Source: Pseudomonadota bacterium (lineage in GTDB: Bacteria > Myxococcota_A > Polyangia > Polyangiales > JAFGIB01). From it: a stretch of 33,856 nt of DNA. Of the stretch, positions 25,113 through 33,856 are shown in pieces. The translations under genes were made by a program, and so were the position numbers. The stretch covers positions 1-33,856 of the forward strand of contig JADGRE010000040.1 in assembly GCA_017881185.1 (NCBI GenBank), read 5' to 3'. The first letter of the stretch is position 1, and each line of letters begins with the position of its first letter. The notes under the pieces were generated by a model. The model saw nothing but the letters and a program-made list of their open reading frames with translations. It ran no database searches and was not told the origin of the DNA.

Positions 25113-25799
25113 TTACTGTCCGGGATCTTTGCGGCCCATGTGGCGGATGTCTTTGCCCTTGATCATGAACACGACCTGCTCGGCGAGGTTGGTCGCGTGA
25201 TCGCCCATGCGCTCGAGGAACTTGGCGATGGATTGCACGTGGATGCCGTCTTGCACCGACTCGGGCTGTTTGCGCATCACCTCGAGCACTTCGCGAAACA
25301 CAGCCCAGTAGAGCTTGTCGACCTGATCGTCCTGCGCATGCACCTTCTCGGCCTTGTCGACGTCGCGGTCGACGAACGCCTCGATCGCGTCGCGAATCAT
25401 CATGCGCACCGCGCGCGACATCCGTTCAATCTTGTCCCACGGCCATGGTTGCGGGGCGTCCGGTAGATCGATGGCACGTTCGCAGATGTTCACCGCGAGG
25501 TCGCCGATGCGCTCGAGGTCGGTGACCATCTTGAGCGAAAGCGTCACGAAGCGCAGATCCGACGCGAGCGGTTGGCGCTTGGCCAAGATCAACAGACACA
25601 GCTCGTCGGACTCTACCTCGAGGCGATTGACCGCGGTGTCGCGCTCGATGGTCTCGCGCGCCAGCTCTTTGTTGGCGTCGAGCGTGGAGCGCACGGCGTT
25701 CACGATCATCTGCTCGACGACGCCGGCCATCTTCAGCAGGCGCTCGCGCAGCGACTGTAGTTGCTCTTCGTACTCTCGGTCGGTATGCCCGCGCGTCAT
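25113..25799 (-). CDS. phoU: PhoU, phosphate transport regulator
   Basis: A 228-residue helical protein of two PhoU repeats (TREYEEQLQSLRERLLKMAG-like openings omitted here by one residue: see DREYEEQLQSLRERLLKM; ERIGDLAVNICERA; and ERMGDHATNLAEQVVF). The conserved ExxxD metal-site motifs appear in both repeats (DLERIGDLAVN, FLERMGDHATN). PhoU holds the PhoR kinase in check when the Pst transporter is saturated and is needed to avoid toxic phosphate uptake. The ATG at 25799 has GGGG close upstream (GAAGGGGTGACG). An in-frame TTG at 25817 is the alternative. It is the last gene of pstSCAB-phoU, 10 nt after pstB. Confidence 0.95.
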   Translation of the reverse strand: MTRGHTDREYEEQLQSLRERLLKMAGVVEQMIVNAVRSTLDANKELARETIERDTAVNRLEVESDELCLLILAKRQPLASDLRFVTLSLKMVTDLERIGDLAVNICERAIDLPDAPQPWPWDKIERMSRAVRMMIRDAIEAFVDRDVDKAEKVHAQDDQVDKLYWAVFREVLEVMRKQPESVQDGIHVQSIAKFLERMGDHATNLAEQVVFMIKGKDIRHMGRKDPGQ

Positions 25800-25809
25800 C
25801 GTCACCCCT

Positions 25810-26607
25810 TCATCCAAACTTGCCCGTGATGTAGTCCTCGGTGCGTTGGTCGCGCGGTGAGGTGAACAATCGATTGGTCTCGGAGAACTCCACGAGGTCG
25901 CCGGACAGCAAGAACGCAGTGTAGTCGGAGACCCGCGCCGCCTGCTGCATGTTGTGCGTGACGATCACGATCGTGTACGTGGCTTTGAGCTCGTGGATCA
26001 GATCCTCGATGCGCGAAGTGGCAACCGGGTCGAGCGCCGAGCACGGTTCGTCCATCAGCAACACTTCGGGGGCGACGGCGAGCGAGCGCGCGATGCACAG
26101 ACGCTGCTGTTGACCGCCCGACAAGCTGAGGCCCGGCGCCGCGAGGCGATCTTTGACCTCTTCCCAGAGTGCCGCACCGTGCAGCGCCTTCTCCACGATC
26201 TCGTCGGCCCGCGCGTTGTCGAGCGAGCGCGTCAGCCGCAAACCGGCGAGCACATTGTCGCGCACCGACATGGAAGGGAAGGGGTTGGGCTTCTGGAATA
26301 CCATGCCCACCCGTCGACGCAGCATCACCGGGTCGACGTCGCGCGCGTACACGTCAGCACCGTCGAGCGTGATCTTGCCCGCGATGCGCGCGCCTTCGGA
26401 CAGCTCGTGCATGCGGTTGAGGCTACGGATGAGCGTGGACTTGCCGCAGCCGCTTGGCCCGATGATGGCGGTGACCTCGCGCTCGCCGATCTGCATGTCG
26501 ATGTCCTGCAGCACCTGATGGGTGCCGAACCAGGCACTCACCCGATCGACGCCGAGCTTGGCAGGCGATTGACGCGGCGGCGGGGTAGAGTTGGAAATCA
26601 TGGCCAT
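25810..26607 (-). CDS. pstB: PstB, phosphate ABC transporter ATPase
   Basis: A 265-residue ATP-binding subunit energising high-affinity phosphate import. Walker [11 protein letters not shown]-loop VFQKPNPFP, signature LSGGQQQR, Walker [14 protein letters not shown] and the switch His in [13 protein letters not shown] are all present. The NPFPMS-like segment and the C-terminal [10 protein letters not shown] are specific for PstB rather than other ABC ATPases. The start at 26607 is 2 nt after the pstA stop; a second ATG at 26601 is also in frame. The ribosome-binding site is weak, so coupling to pstA is likely. Confidence 0.96.
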   Translation of the reverse strand: MAMISNSTPPPRQSPAKLGVDRVSAWFGTHQVLQDIDMQIGEREVTAIIGPSGCGKSTLIRSLNRMHELSEGARIAGKITLDGADVYARDVDPVMLRRRVGMVFQKPNPFPSMSVRDNVLAGLRLTRSLDNARADEIVEKALHGAALWEEVKDRLAAPGLSLSGGQQQRLCIARSLAVAPEVLLMDEPCSALDPVATSRIEDLIHELKATYTIVIVTHNMQQAARVSDYTAFLLSGDLVEFSETNRLFTSPRDQRTEDYITGKFG

Positions 26608-26609
26608 GG

Positions 26610-27467
26610 CTAGGCACGCTTCTTCTGCAGACGATTGCGCAGGTAGATGGCCGCGCCATTGAGCACGAGCATGGTGGCGAGCAACACCACGATGCCCGCG
26701 GCGGCGTTCACGACGAATGCGCGCTGCGGCCGCGACACCCAGTTGAAGATCTGAATGGGCAATGCCGTGAACGGCGCGTCCACGCCGTCGGGCACGAAGG
26801 TGATGTAGGTGAGGGCGCCGACGACCACGAGCGGCGCGGTCTCACCGATGGCGCGCGCCAGCGCCAAGATGGCGCCAGTGAGAATGCCCGGGTACGCCTG
26901 GGGCAACACTACCTGACGAATGGTTTGCCAGCGCGTCGCACCCAGTGCGTACGCCGCTTCGCGCAAGCTCATGGGTACGGTGCGCAGCGCTTCGCGCGAC
27001 ACCATGACGACCATCGGCAGCACCAGCAACGCTAGTGTGCAGGCGCCGGCGAGCACGCTGCGACCCATGTGCAGCGTGCGCACGAATAGGCCAAGGCCGA
27101 GCAGGCCGTACACGATGGACGGCACGCCCGCGAGGTTGGCGATGTTGATCTCGATGAGCCGCGACAAGCGCGACTGCTTGCCGTACTCCTCGAGGTGGAT
27201 CGCCGCGCCGACGCCAAGCGGCAGCGCGATCAGCGCGGTGAGGCCCATGAGCCACAGCGAGCCGACGAGCCCAGGCAGGATGCCGGCGTGATCGGCGTGG
27301 CGCGACGGGTAGCTGGTGACGAAGTCCCAGCCGAGGCGTGTCAGACCGCTGCGCGTGACGATCACGAGTAGAAAGAGCAGCACCAGCAGCGGGACGGCGA
27401 CCGCCGCGATCGTCAACGCGAAGAAGGCGCGCTCTGGCATACGCGAACGCGTGTCGTGATCGCTCAC
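26610..27467 (-). CDS. pstA: PstA, phosphate ABC transporter permease
   Basis: A 285-residue permease with six predicted helices. The family landmarks are [22 protein letters not shown] near the N-terminus, the cytoplasmic coupling segment [20 protein letters not shown], then [26 protein letters not shown] and the [20 protein letters not shown] loop. It starts with GTG at 27467, which overlaps the pstC stop by 4 nt (GTGA). It forms the channel with PstC. Confidence 0.95.
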   Translation of the reverse strand: MSDHDTRSRMPERAFFALTIAAVAVPLLVLLFLLVIVTRSGLTRLGWDFVTSYPSRHADHAGILPGLVGSLWLMGLTALIALPLGVGAAIHLEEYGKQSRLSRLIEINIANLAGVPSIVYGLLGLGLFVRTLHMGRSVLAGACTLALLVLPMVVMVSREALRTVPMSLREAAYALGATRWQTIRQVVLPQAYPGILTGAILALARAIGETAPLVVVGALTYITFVPDGVDAPFTALPIQIFNWVSRPQRAFVVNAAAGIVVLLATMLVLNGAAIYLRNRLQKKRA

Positions 27468-28375
27468 GTCTGCCTCCGGAAGCGTTTGGCCAGCTTGTAG
27501 CTCGTCACGTTCATCGCGAGCGTAAGCAAGAACAAGGCGGAGCCGACCACGAAGATGGTGCGGTACTCGAGGGTACCGGCCGGCGTGTCGCCGAGGCTGA
27601 TCTGCACGATGTAGGCCGTCATGGTCTCCATGGCAGTGCGTGGGTCGAGCGACAGATGGGGCTCTTGCCCGGCTGCGATCGCGACGATCATGGTTTCACC
27701 CACGGCCCGCGACACCGCGATGATCACGCTCGCAGCGATGCCGCCCATGGCGGCGGGCACGACCACGCGCAGGATCGTGGGGACCTTCGAGGCACCCAAG
27801 GCATAGGCCGCTTCGCGCAGGCTCTTGGGCACGGCGCTCAGCGCATCTTCGGTCAGCGAGGCGATGAGCGGCATGATCATGATGCCCATGACGAGGCCAG
27901 CGCTCAGCGCGTTGAAGCCAGCCAAGCCTGGAACGAAGCTCTGCAAGAGCGGCGTGACCACCACCAGTGCAAAGTAGCCGTAGACGATGGTTGGAACGCC
28001 GGCCAATACCTCGAGCGCTGGCTTCACCCAGGCGCGTGTGCGCGGCGTGGCCAGCTCGCTCATGAAGATCGCGGCGAGTAAGCCGAGCGGTAATGCCACC
28101 AAGATCGCCACGAACGAGGTCACGCAGGTGCCGGCGACTAGCGGCCAGATGCCGAAGTGCTTGTCCGAAAAGAGCGGCGTCCACTGCGTGTCGAAGAGCA
28201 GCTTGCCGAGCCCCACTTCACGCAGAAAACCGAAGGTCTCGGCGGCGAGCACGAGCAAGATGCCGAGCGTGGTCAGCACGGTTGCGAGCGCGCACGCGCC
28301 CAGCACCAGCTCGACAGCTTGCTCACCACGCGACCTCGCGCGACGCAATTCGGTCTGCGGGAGTGTCGTCGGCAT
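27464..28375 (-). CDS. pstC: PstC, phosphate ABC transporter permease
   Basis: A 303-residue permease paired with PstA. It shows the PstC-type N-terminal helix, [56 protein letters not shown], then the coupling segment [20 protein letters not shown] and [17 protein letters not shown]. The ATG at 28375 lies 10 nt after the pstS stop. A TTG at 28402 is in frame but would overlap pstS. The gene directly follows pstS and overlaps pstA, as expected in a pst operon. Confidence 0.95.
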   Translation of the reverse strand: MPTTLPQTELRRARSRGEQAVELVLGACALATVLTTLGILLVLAAETFGFLREVGLGKLLFDTQWTPLFSDKHFGIWPLVAGTCVTSFVAILVALPLGLLAAIFMSELATPRTRAWVKPALEVLAGVPTIVYGYFALVVVTPLLQSFVPGLAGFNALSAGLVMGIMIMPLIASLTEDALSAVPKSLREAAYALGASKVPTILRVVVPAAMGGIAASVIIAVSRAVGETMIVAIAAGQEPHLSLDPRTAMETMTAYIVQISLGDTPAGTLEYRTIFVVGSALFLLTLAMNVTSYKLAKRFRRQT

Positions 28376-28385
28376 CACGAGGGTC

Positions 28386-29495
28386 TCATTGCTCGCGGGC
28401 AAGAAGCGCCTCCACGGTCACGCCGATCTGCGAACCGCCGGCGCCGCCGAACAATGAGCCGGTGGTGCCCTTCTTGAAGCGCGCCAGTGCAAGCTCGTAG
28501 GCCTTCGCGGGCAGAGCGATGTAGTGCGCGTCGTTCACGAGCTTCTCGCCCTTGGTCAGGTAGAACTCTGCGAAAGCCGCCACTTCGGGTCGGCTGGCTG
28601 CCGCTTTGTTCACGTAGATGAACAGCGGACGCGACAACGGCTGATAGGTTCCGTCGCGCACGGTGGTCTGCGATGCCGCGATCGGGCCCTTGCCGTTCTT
28701 GTCGTCGCCGTCGTCGACGGGCACGGGCTTCAGCTTATCGCGGTTCTCGGTGACGTAGGCCAGACCGAAGAAACCGAGCGCGAGCGGATCGCGCGACACG
28801 CCCTGCACGAGCACGTTGTCGTCTTCGCTCGAGGTGTAGTCGCCGCGGCTCTTGTGCTCTTCGCCGTTGATGGCTTTGGTGAAGTAGTCGTAGGTGCCCG
28901 AGTCCACGCCTGGGCCGAACAGGTGCACTTCCTTGTCGGGCCAGCCGGTGCGCACGGCGCTCCACTTCATCACTTTGCCTTGTGCTGCGGGCTCCCAGAG
29001 GCGCTTGAGCTCGGCGACGGTTATCGACTTCGCCCAGCTGTTGCTGGGGTGCACCACAATCGCGAGTCCGTCGTAGGCGATCGGCAGCTCGATCATTTCG
29101 ATCTTCGCGGTTGCACAAAGCTCCGCTTCGCTCGGTTTCACCGGGCGCGACGCGCCTGCGATCGCGATCTCGCCGGCGCAGAACTTCTTGAAGCCGCCGC
29201 CGGTTCCGGAGACGCCGATGGTGACCTTGGCCTTGTTCGCCTTTTGGAACTCTTCGGCGACGGCCTCGTTGATCGGAAAGACGGTGCTCGAGCCATCGAT
29301 GGCGATGATCGCCGGCGCGCTGGGCGCGGGGGCGGCGGCAGGGGCCGGCGCGGCGGTCGGTGCGGAGGCCGGTGCTGGCACGGCCGGCGCAGCCGCGGTG
29401 GAGTCTGCTGCCGGCCGGCTGCTGCATGCGTAACCGGCGACGCTGAGCAGCAGCGCGGCAGCAAAACGAGTGGTTGTCATGGTTTTGTCGTTCAT
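28386..29495 (-). CDS. pstS: PstS-type phosphate-binding lipoprotein
   Basis: A 369-residue extracytoplasmic phosphate receptor for the Pst transporter. It has a lipoprotein signal ([14 protein letters not shown]) followed by an Ala/Pro-rich tether of roughly 35 residues. The binding domain starts at [22 protein letters not shown], with [19 protein letters not shown] and [10 protein letters not shown], and the conserved [14 protein letters not shown] phosphate-loop region. [11 protein letters not shown] and [13 protein letters not shown] follow, as in long PstS forms. The ATG at 29495 is preferred; an in-frame ATG at 29480 is possible and would suit a promoter lying very close upstream. It is first in pstSCAB-phoU. 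Confidence 0.94.
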   Translation of the reverse strand: MNDKTMTTTRFAAALLLSVAGYACSSRPAADSTAAAPAVPAPASAPTAAPAPAAAPAPSAPAIIAIDGSSTVFPINEAVAEEFQKANKAKVTIGVSGTGGGFKKFCAGEIAIAGASRPVKPSEAELCATAKIEMIELPIAYDGLAIVVHPSNSWAKSITVAELKRLWEPAAQGKVMKWSAVRTGWPDKEVHLFGPGVDSGTYDYFTKAINGEEHKSRGDYTSSEDDNVLVQGVSRDPLALGFFGLAYVTENRDKLKPVPVDDGDDKNGKGPIAASQTTVRDGTYQPLSRPLFIYVNKAAASRPEVAAFAEFYLTKGEKLVNDAHYIALPAKAYELALARFKKGTTGSLFGGAGGSQIGVTVEALLAREQ

Positions 29496-29519
29496 ATTTG
29501 CCCGCAAACCTGCCCACGC

Positions 29520-29542
29520 CGTGTGACAACCACGTGACGCCA
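29520..29542 (-). promoter_or_regulatory. Candidate Pho box upstream of pstS
   Basis: Read on the minus strand, two similar 11-mers stand in tandem: GCGTCACGTGG then TTGTCACACGG. This is the 11-bp direct-repeat layout with a core GTCAC expected of a PhoB site. It lies in the 68-nt gap between phoR and pstS. The distance to the ATG at 29495 is short (about 25 nt), leaving little room for a -10 and a leader, so the start codon may be 29480. Confidence 0.5.
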
Positions 29543-29563
29543 CAGCAACAAGTTGGAGCAGGC

Positions 29564-31363
29564 TCAGGCGGCGCGGTGGTTGGATGCGGAGCGTTCGGGC
29601 TGCGTCGCGACAGGCAGCGTCACCCAGAAGGTGGAGCCATGCGGCTCGACCGGGTCGACACCCACGGCGCCGTGCATCAAGCCCACCAGGTGCTTGACGA
29701 TGGACAAGCCGAGGCCCGTTCCGCCGAGCGCACGCGAGCGACCGGCGTCGACCCGATAGAAGCGTTCGAACACGCGAGCTCGATGACGTTCCTGGATGCC
29801 GGGGCCGTCGTCGCTGATGGCGATGCGGACTTGTTCCTTCTCGCGCACTGCGGTGATGTCGACGCTGCCGCCGTCGAACGAATACTTGATCGCGTTGTCG
29901 AGCAAGTTGACCAGGACCTGGTCGAGCGCTTGGTTGTCGGCATAGGCCGCCAGCTCCGCGTCGACGACGACCTGCACACTCACGCTCTTGTTCTTGGCCG
30001 TGCGCTGCAGGGTGTCGACCGCGCGTTGAACCGCTTGCCGCAGCGGGATGTTCTCCAGGCACAACGGGTACGCGCCGCCCTCGATGCGTGCGAGGTCGAG
30101 CAGATCGGAGAGCAGGTTCGACAGCCGCTCGGCGTGTCGGTACATGGCTTGGATGAAGGCGCGCGCTTGGGCGGGGTCTTCGAGCGCGCCGCCGTCGAGC
30201 AAGGTCTCGGCATTGGCGCGGATGATGCTCACCGGCGTACGCAGCTCGTGAGAGACGTTCGCGACGAGATCGCGGCGCATCAGCTCCATGGTGCGCAGGT
30301 CGGTCACGTCATGGAGCACGAGCACCGAGCCGCCCGTCGTTGCGCGCAGCGGTGCGATACGTACGAGCAGATGCCGTGCTGGATCGCCTAGCGCGATCTC
30401 GGCGCTCGCCGACGCATCGCGGTTGCGCTCGATGAGCTCGATGAGCTCGGGCGCGCGCACCGCCTCCACGAGCGTCTTGCCTTCTGGAGACTCACTGAGG
30501 CCTAGCAGCTGCACCGCTGCCGGGTTGACGATCTCGATGCGATTGCCGGCGTCGAGCGCGACCAGGCCGTCGGTCACGCCGTTGAGCACGGCGTTCAGTC
30601 GATCGCGCTCCTTCACCAGCGCTTCGATGGTCTGGGAGCGTTCATCCGCCAGGCGATTGAGCGAGCCCGCAATGTGACCGAGCTCGTCTTCGGACGACAC
30701 CGGCATGCGGCGCTGCCCCCCGCTCAACACCGCGCGCGCGTTGGTGACCAGCGTGCCGAGCGCGCTTGCGGCCAGGTGCGAGATCAGCGCGCTCATGAGC
30801 ACCGCGACGAACAAACCGAAGGCCGCCGCCAACAGCAGCAAGCGCCGCTGATGCGCCAGCACATCCTGTCCGGAATCGAGGGCCATGGCCGCACGCACCA
30901 CGCCGTGTCGCTCGGGCCACGGAACCGCGCCGTAGAGCAGGTCCTTGCCGACCGTGGTGCTGAAGCGCGTCACCACGTCTTCGCGTCCAGACATGGCCGC
31001 GATCACTTCGGGCCGGTGGCTGTGGTTCTCTTCGTGCAGCAGACCCTCGGCAGTCAGGGCTGAATCGGCGATGACGGTGCCGTGGTCATCGATGAAGGTG
31101 ATGCGAGAGTTGGTCGATGCGCCCAGCTGATCCGCCAGCGCGTCGATCTCGGGGTTGGCAGCCCTCTGCCCCGCGCCGCGCGCAGCGTCGAGTGCGTGCG
31201 CCGCTGCACGCGCGCTGCGTGCATGCCGCAGCAGCTCGTGTTGCTGCTCACTCTCCTCGAGACGACCAAGCTCACGATCGAGGTACAGCCCGCCTGCGAG
31301 GCCCACGACGACGGCCAACCCCAGGAACGCGACGAAAACCTTGCCGCGGACTCCCAGCCTCAA
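29564..31363 (-). CDS. phoR: PhoR-type sensor histidine kinase
   Basis: A 599-residue membrane kinase. A first helix ([21 protein letters not shown]) and a second near 175-200 ([20 protein letters not shown]) enclose a sensor-sized periplasmic domain. A HAMP domain, a PAS domain ([21 protein letters not shown]) and the kinase core follow: H box [11 protein letters not shown] with His372, N box [10 protein letters not shown]1 DDGPGIQ, F box ERFYRVD and G2 [12 protein letters not shown]. The larger periplasmic domain resembles PhoR of Gram-positive type more than the short E. coli form. It starts with TTG at 31363, 4 nt after AAGGAGG, overlapping the phoB stop (TTGA). It should phosphorylate PhoB under phosphate limitation with input from Pst and PhoU. 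Confidence 0.93.
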   Translation of the reverse strand: MRLGVRGKVFVAFLGLAVVVGLAGGLYLDRELGRLEESEQQHELLRHARSARAAAHALDAARGAGQRAANPEIDALADQLGASTNSRITFIDDHGTVIADSALTAEGLLHEENHSHRPEVIAAMSGREDVVTRFSTTVGKDLLYGAVPWPERHGVVRAAMALDSGQDVLAHQRRLLLLAAAFGLFVAVLMSALISHLAASALGTLVTNARAVLSGGQRRMPVSSEDELGHIAGSLNRLADERSQTIEALVKERDRLNAVLNGVTDGLVALDAGNRIEIVNPAAVQLLGLSESPEGKTLVEAVRAPELIELIERNRDASASAEIALGDPARHLLVRIAPLRATTGGSVLVLHDVTDLRTMELMRRDLVANVSHELRTPVSIIRANAETLLDGGALEDPAQARAFIQAMYRHAERLSNLLSDLLDLARIEGGAYPLCLENIPLRQAVQRAVDTLQRTAKNKSVSVQVVVDAELAAYADNQALDQVLVNLLDNAIKYSFDGGSVDITAVREKEQVRIAISDDGPGIQERHRARVFERFYRVDAGRSRALGGTGLGLSIVKHLVGLMHGAVGVDPVEPHGSTFWVTLPVATQPERSASNHRAA

Positions 31364-32070
31364 GCGCCCTCCTTGGGTTTGTCGAGGAAGCGATACCCCA
31401 CGCCGCGCACCGTCTCGATGTAGTCGCCGGCATGGCCGAGCTTCTGACGCAAGCGCTTGACGTGCGTGTCGACCGTTCGTGTCGTGAGCTCGCTCGGCAT
31501 CTGCCAGACTTCTTCGAGCAGCTGCTCGCGGGTCTGCACGCGGCCCTTGCGATCGAGCAAGGTCGTGAGCAGCTTGAATTCCAGTGCGGTGAGCGTGACT
31601 TCGAAGGCACCGACCCACACGCGGTGTGCTTCAGCGTCCACTCGCAGATCGGCGAAGCGGCGTTCGCCGCCGGGTGGCGCGGCGGTTTCGCCGGTGCGGC
31701 TGCGGCGCAAGATGGCCCGCACGCGCAGCATGAGCTCGCGCACGCTGAAGGGCTTCACCACGTAGTCGTCGGCGCCGACCTCGAGGCCGATCACGCGATC
31801 GATCTCTTCGCCCTTCGCCGTAAGCATGATGATGGGCACATTGCGGGTACGGCTCTCTTGCTTCAAACGTCGGCAGATCTCGGTGCCGGACACATCCGGG
31901 AGCATCAGATCCAGCAAGACCAAATCGGGTACAGGGTCTTCGGCGACCGCGCTCAGAGCGGCCTCGCCCGTGGGCGCCACGCGGGTGGCGTGTCCCTCAC
32001 GCCGGAGATTGAACTCGAGCGTAGCCGCGAGATCCTCTTCGTCTTCGACGATCAGTACGAGTGCCGACAT
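31360..32070 (-). CDS. phoB: PhoB-type response regulator
   Basis: A 236-residue OmpR/PhoB regulator. The receiver domain has acidic residues at 9-13 (VEDEEDLAATLEFNL, near identical to PhoB family), phosphoacceptor Asp54 in VLLDLMLPD, Thr in IIMLTAKG and Lys in VVKPFS. The DNA-binding domain (about 135-230) ends with RTVDTHVKRLRQKLG and YIETVRGVGYRF. It is first in a phoB-phoR unit with a 4-nt overlap into phoR and diverges from the Ppx/GppA gene. TGTCAC-type motifs upstream suggest autoregulation. Confidence 0.95.
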   Translation of the reverse strand: MSALVLIVEDEEDLAATLEFNLRREGHATRVAPTGEAALSAVAEDPVPDLVLLDLMLPDVSGTEICRRLKQESRTRNVPIIMLTAKGEEIDRVIGLEVGADDYVVKPFSVRELMLRVRAILRRSRTGETAAPPGGERRFADLRVDAEAHRVWVGAFEVTLTALEFKLLTTLLDRKGRVQTREQLLEEVWQMPSELTTRTVDTHVKRLRQKLGHAGDYIETVRGVGYRFLDKPKEGA

Positions 32071-32130
32071 GGGGGTCTTCTCGGGCGCGATGGTAGGCGA
32101 GAGGCTACCGATCGCGCAAAGCGTCCTGCG

Positions 32131-32142
32131 TTTGTGTGACAG
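32131..32142 (-). promoter_or_regulatory. TGTCAC-type element 1 (possible PhoB half-site) upstream of phoB
   Basis: On the minus strand the sequence reads CTGTCACACAAA. It closely matches the element at 32183-32194 and the downstream half of the pstS box. It lies about 60 nt before the phoB ATG; a weak promoter (TTGCGC at 32119-32114, 18 nt, TACCAT at 32095-32090) could start downstream of it. No second half-site at 11-bp spacing is present. Confidence 0.35.
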
Positions 32143-32182
32143 CGCGAATCATTGAGCAGCGATGTAGGTCTCCCGGATGGCG

Positions 32183-32194
32183 TTTGCGTGACAG
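32183..32194. promoter_or_regulatory. TGTCAC-type element 2 in the phoB / ppx divergent region
   Basis: TTTGCGTGACAG on the plus strand (CTGTCACGCAAA on minus) matches element 1 at 11 of 12 positions in the same orientation. The spacing between the two is 52 bp, close to five helical turns, so both would face the same side of DNA. It could serve phoB or the divergent phosphatase gene. Confidence 0.33.
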
Positions 32195-32338
32195 GCATGG
32201 ATCAAGGCGGAAAACACCTGCGGCGGGTGCACTGCGCGCCGTGCCCGCTCCGGCGGCGGCCAAGTGGGCGGGCCGATTTCGCCAAGACGTCACCCGTTCT
32301 TGCGCATTTCGTAGCAGAGGCGATCGAAAGTACTGCCC

Positions 32339-33328
32339 ATGGAAATCGCCGTCCTGGACCTGGGCTCGACCACGTTCCACCTACAACACTTGCGGGTAGA
32401 CGAAGCGCAGCGGTTCACCGCCACCCTCGACACCAAGCGCACGCCGCTGCTGGGTGCGCGCGTCTTCGTCGACGGCTTCATCGACCGGCGTGGTTGGCTC
32501 GAGAGTCTCGAGGCGGTGTGGGAGCTGCTCTGTGCGTCGCGCGATTGCCGGCCCGACCACACCTGCGTGGTGGCGACGAGCGCGATCCGTAGCGCGAGCA
32601 ACGGTATCGCACTGGTGCGCGAGATCGAACGGCGTCACCTCGTGAAGGTGCGCGTGCTCGAGCCGCAAGAGGAAGCACAACTCGCGTACCTCGGGCAGAC
32701 GACGTCTGCAGCGGTGGGTGGCCGGCGCGTCGCCGTGGTCGATCTCGGGGGTGGCTCGGTCGAGCTCGCGGTCGGGGAGGGCACTCGCTGCATTCATGCC
32801 GCCAGTCTGCCGATCGGCGCAGTGCGGATGCGCGCACAAGCCAGTGAGCTGGCCTTCGGCCGACAAGCGGCGAGCTTGCTCGCGCTGCGCCTGCGCGAGC
32901 CGTTGGTGCCAGCGCTGGCAGCAGTCCGCGAGCTATCTCCTGATGTCGTGGTCTTTTGCTCCGGCAGCGCGCGCGCCGCCCGCAAGTTGCTCATGCGCCA
33001 CACCGACCAGCCCGGTAAGACCGGGCCCGTGGAGCTGAGCGCGCTGCGCTACCAGCTCGAAGAGCACCTCGGCCTGGCGGACAGCGAGTTGATCGGTCTC
33101 GGTGTCGAACCCTTGCGCGCGAACACGGTCTTGGTCGCCGCGACCATCATCGTGCAGATCCTGGATCTACTCGGAGTGACCGACGCGTACGTGTCTGACA
33201 AGGGTCTGCGTGACGGCGTCGCTCTCGAGCACTATCGGCACCAGCTGGCACGCGCGAGATCGCGTTCGGCGACATCTTCCGACCGCGTGACCGCGGCAGA
33301 CGACGCTTCGTGGTTCGTCCGTAGCTGA
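32339..33328 (+). CDS. Ppx/GppA-family phosphatase, short form
   Basis: A 329-residue member of the exopolyphosphatase / pppGpp phosphatase family (ASKHA fold). The two-lobe core shows AVLDLGSTTFHLQHLRVDE at the N-terminus, VVATSAIRSASNGIAL, LEPQEEAQLAYLG, VVDLGGGSVELAVG and PIGAVRMRAQ. The helical C-terminal extension of long Ppx is missing, so it is the short two-domain type. It diverges from phoB across 268 nt containing the TGTCAC elements. This links polyphosphate or pppGpp turnover to phosphate sensing. Polyphosphatase and pppGpp phosphatase cannot be separated from sequence alone. The ATG at 32339 has a weak ribosome-binding site. Confidence 0.9.
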   Translation: MEIAVLDLGSTTFHLQHLRVDEAQRFTATLDTKRTPLLGARVFVDGFIDRRGWLESLEAVWELLCASRDCRPDHTCVVATSAIRSASNGIALVREIERRHLVKVRVLEPQEEAQLAYLGQTTSAAVGGRRVAVVDLGGGSVELAVGEGTRCIHAASLPIGAVRMRAQASELAFGRQAASLLALRLREPLVPALAAVRELSPDVVVFCSGSARAARKLLMRHTDQPGKTGPVELSALRYQLEEHLGLADSELIGLGVEPLRANTVLVAATIIVQILDLLGVTDAYVSDKGLRDGVALEHYRHQLARARSRSATSSDRVTAADDASWFVRS

Positions 33329-33397
33329 CGCCCCCGGGGTGTACGTGTGGCGCGCTGCGGCCGATTGTGACGCCACGAACATGTCACCTCAGCGCGA

Positions 33398-33413
33398 CGT
33401 CGTTGACACGACG
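33398..33413. repeat. Short dyad between ppx and the PstS-like gene
   Basis: CGTCGT (33398-33403) and ACGACG (33408-33413) flank TGAC. It lies 70 nt after the phosphatase stop and about 190 nt before the next gene, within a 276-nt gap in which no gene was seen. It may be a weak terminator or a regulator site; there is no T-run. A GTGAC/GTCAC pair (33367-33387) lies just before it. Confidence 0.25.
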
Positions 33414-33604
33414 GCGGGCGAGCTTGCGCCTCGATGCAACCTGACCGCGCGCTTAGTTCGCATCCGGCCACTCGCTTCGGACCTCACGAACAATCGCACA
33501 TGCCACACAAAGTTCGCACGGCAGAGCGCTCTCCGTCACACGCGACTCCTACGGTGCGCCCAACCTCGGTCGTAGAAAACACGTCCAGGCTTAAGGAAGG
33601 AACA

Positions 33605-33856
33605 GTGCTCACTATGAACACTCCATTGCACTTGTTTGGCACCCGAGCGGGGACTGCGGCCATGGCCGCAGCGCTTGCGCTCTCGTTGGCAGGGGTGGCG
33701 CATGCGCAGGTCGCATGCTCCAGCTTGACCAATCCCGTGTACGTCGGCGGCTCATCAGCCGTGAAGCCGTTCGCAACAGGGGTGGCCAAGGATCTCGCGT
33801 CCCTCGCCACGCCGATCACGATCATCTACTCCGGCCTCGGCTCCTGCGTCGGCATC
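33605..33856 (+). CDS. PstS-like periplasmic binding protein, N-terminal part (cut by window edge)
   Basis: The first 84 codons of an exported protein. The signal peptide ends at AHA34 (AAMAAALALSLAGVAHA). The mature part reads VYVGGSSAVKPFATGVAKDL and then TIIYSGLGSCVGI, similar to the opening of PstS-type type-2 periplasmic binding proteins, where GSS/GST and a later Gly/Ser loop hold phosphate. GTG at 33605 is 4 nt after AAGGAAGG; an ATG at 33614 is in frame but 13 nt away. It stands apart from the pst operon on the opposite strand, next to a Ppx-type gene, so it is probably an additional phosphate-responsive binding protein. The rest is outside the window, so its ligand is open. Confidence 0.7.
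   Translation, partial: MLTMNTPLHLFGTRAGTAAMAAALALSLAGVAHAQVACSSLTNPVYVGGSSAVKPFATGVAKDLASLATPITIIYSGLGSCVGI

Overview
This is a GC-rich window with strong G/C preference at third codon positions, tightly packed genes, many 4-nt stop/start overlaps and several GTG or TTG starts. A transmembrane Hanks-type Ser/Thr kinase with a TonB/AgmX-like tail, a degenerate kinase-like membrane protein, a PilZ protein and a fused CcoNO oxidase together suggest Myxococcota (former Deltaproteobacteria). This is inference from gene content; there is no rRNA or other marker in the window.

Layout. (1) 1-3770, minus strand: a Cus/Czc-type heavy-metal efflux operon made of a Cys-rich secreted protein, a TolC-like lipoprotein, a CusB-like adaptor and the N-terminus of a CusA-like RND pump, cut by the window edge. 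(2) 4005-5777, plus: a SulP anion transporter with a STAS domain. It converges on a minus-strand pseudokinase/membrane protein (5761-7767), followed upstream by an apparently active Ser/Thr kinase (7919-9535). (3) 9619-11970, minus: a Cu+ P1B-ATPase with YHS and heavy-metal-binding domains instead of an HMA domain. Divergent from it is a DUF3347 lipoprotein (12108). (4) 12756-20597, plus: a cbb3 cytochrome oxidase operon: SafE-like membrane protein, CcoI copper ATPase, CcoS, CcoN-CcoO fusion, CcoQ-like, a mono-heme CcoP and CcoG. No CcoH is seen. (5) 20671-23052: a Nudix hydrolase, a secreted protein with a PEP-CTERM-like tail behind a possible sigma-54 promoter, and a convergent GbsR/MarR-type regulator. 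(6) 23192-25020, minus: an Hsp70 ATPase domain without a substrate-binding domain, overlapping a pseudo-receiver/PilZ gene. (7) 25113-33856: a phosphate block: phoB-phoR then pstS-pstC-pstA-pstB-phoU on minus, a divergent short Ppx/GppA phosphatase on plus, and the start of a second PstS-like secreted protein at the right edge.

How it fits together. Regions 1, 3 and 4 bring copper/heavy-metal export and copper supply to a high-affinity cbb3 oxidase into about 20 kb. Region 7 is a complete phosphate sensing, uptake and polyphosphate unit with repeated TGTCAC-type elements that may be Pho boxes. The least familiar parts are the Hsp70-NBD + pseudo-receiver/PilZ pair and the degenerate-kinase membrane protein beside a real kinase. 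No CRISPR array, tRNA, rRNA, insertion sequence or phage gene was seen, and no gap between genes exceeds 300 bases.
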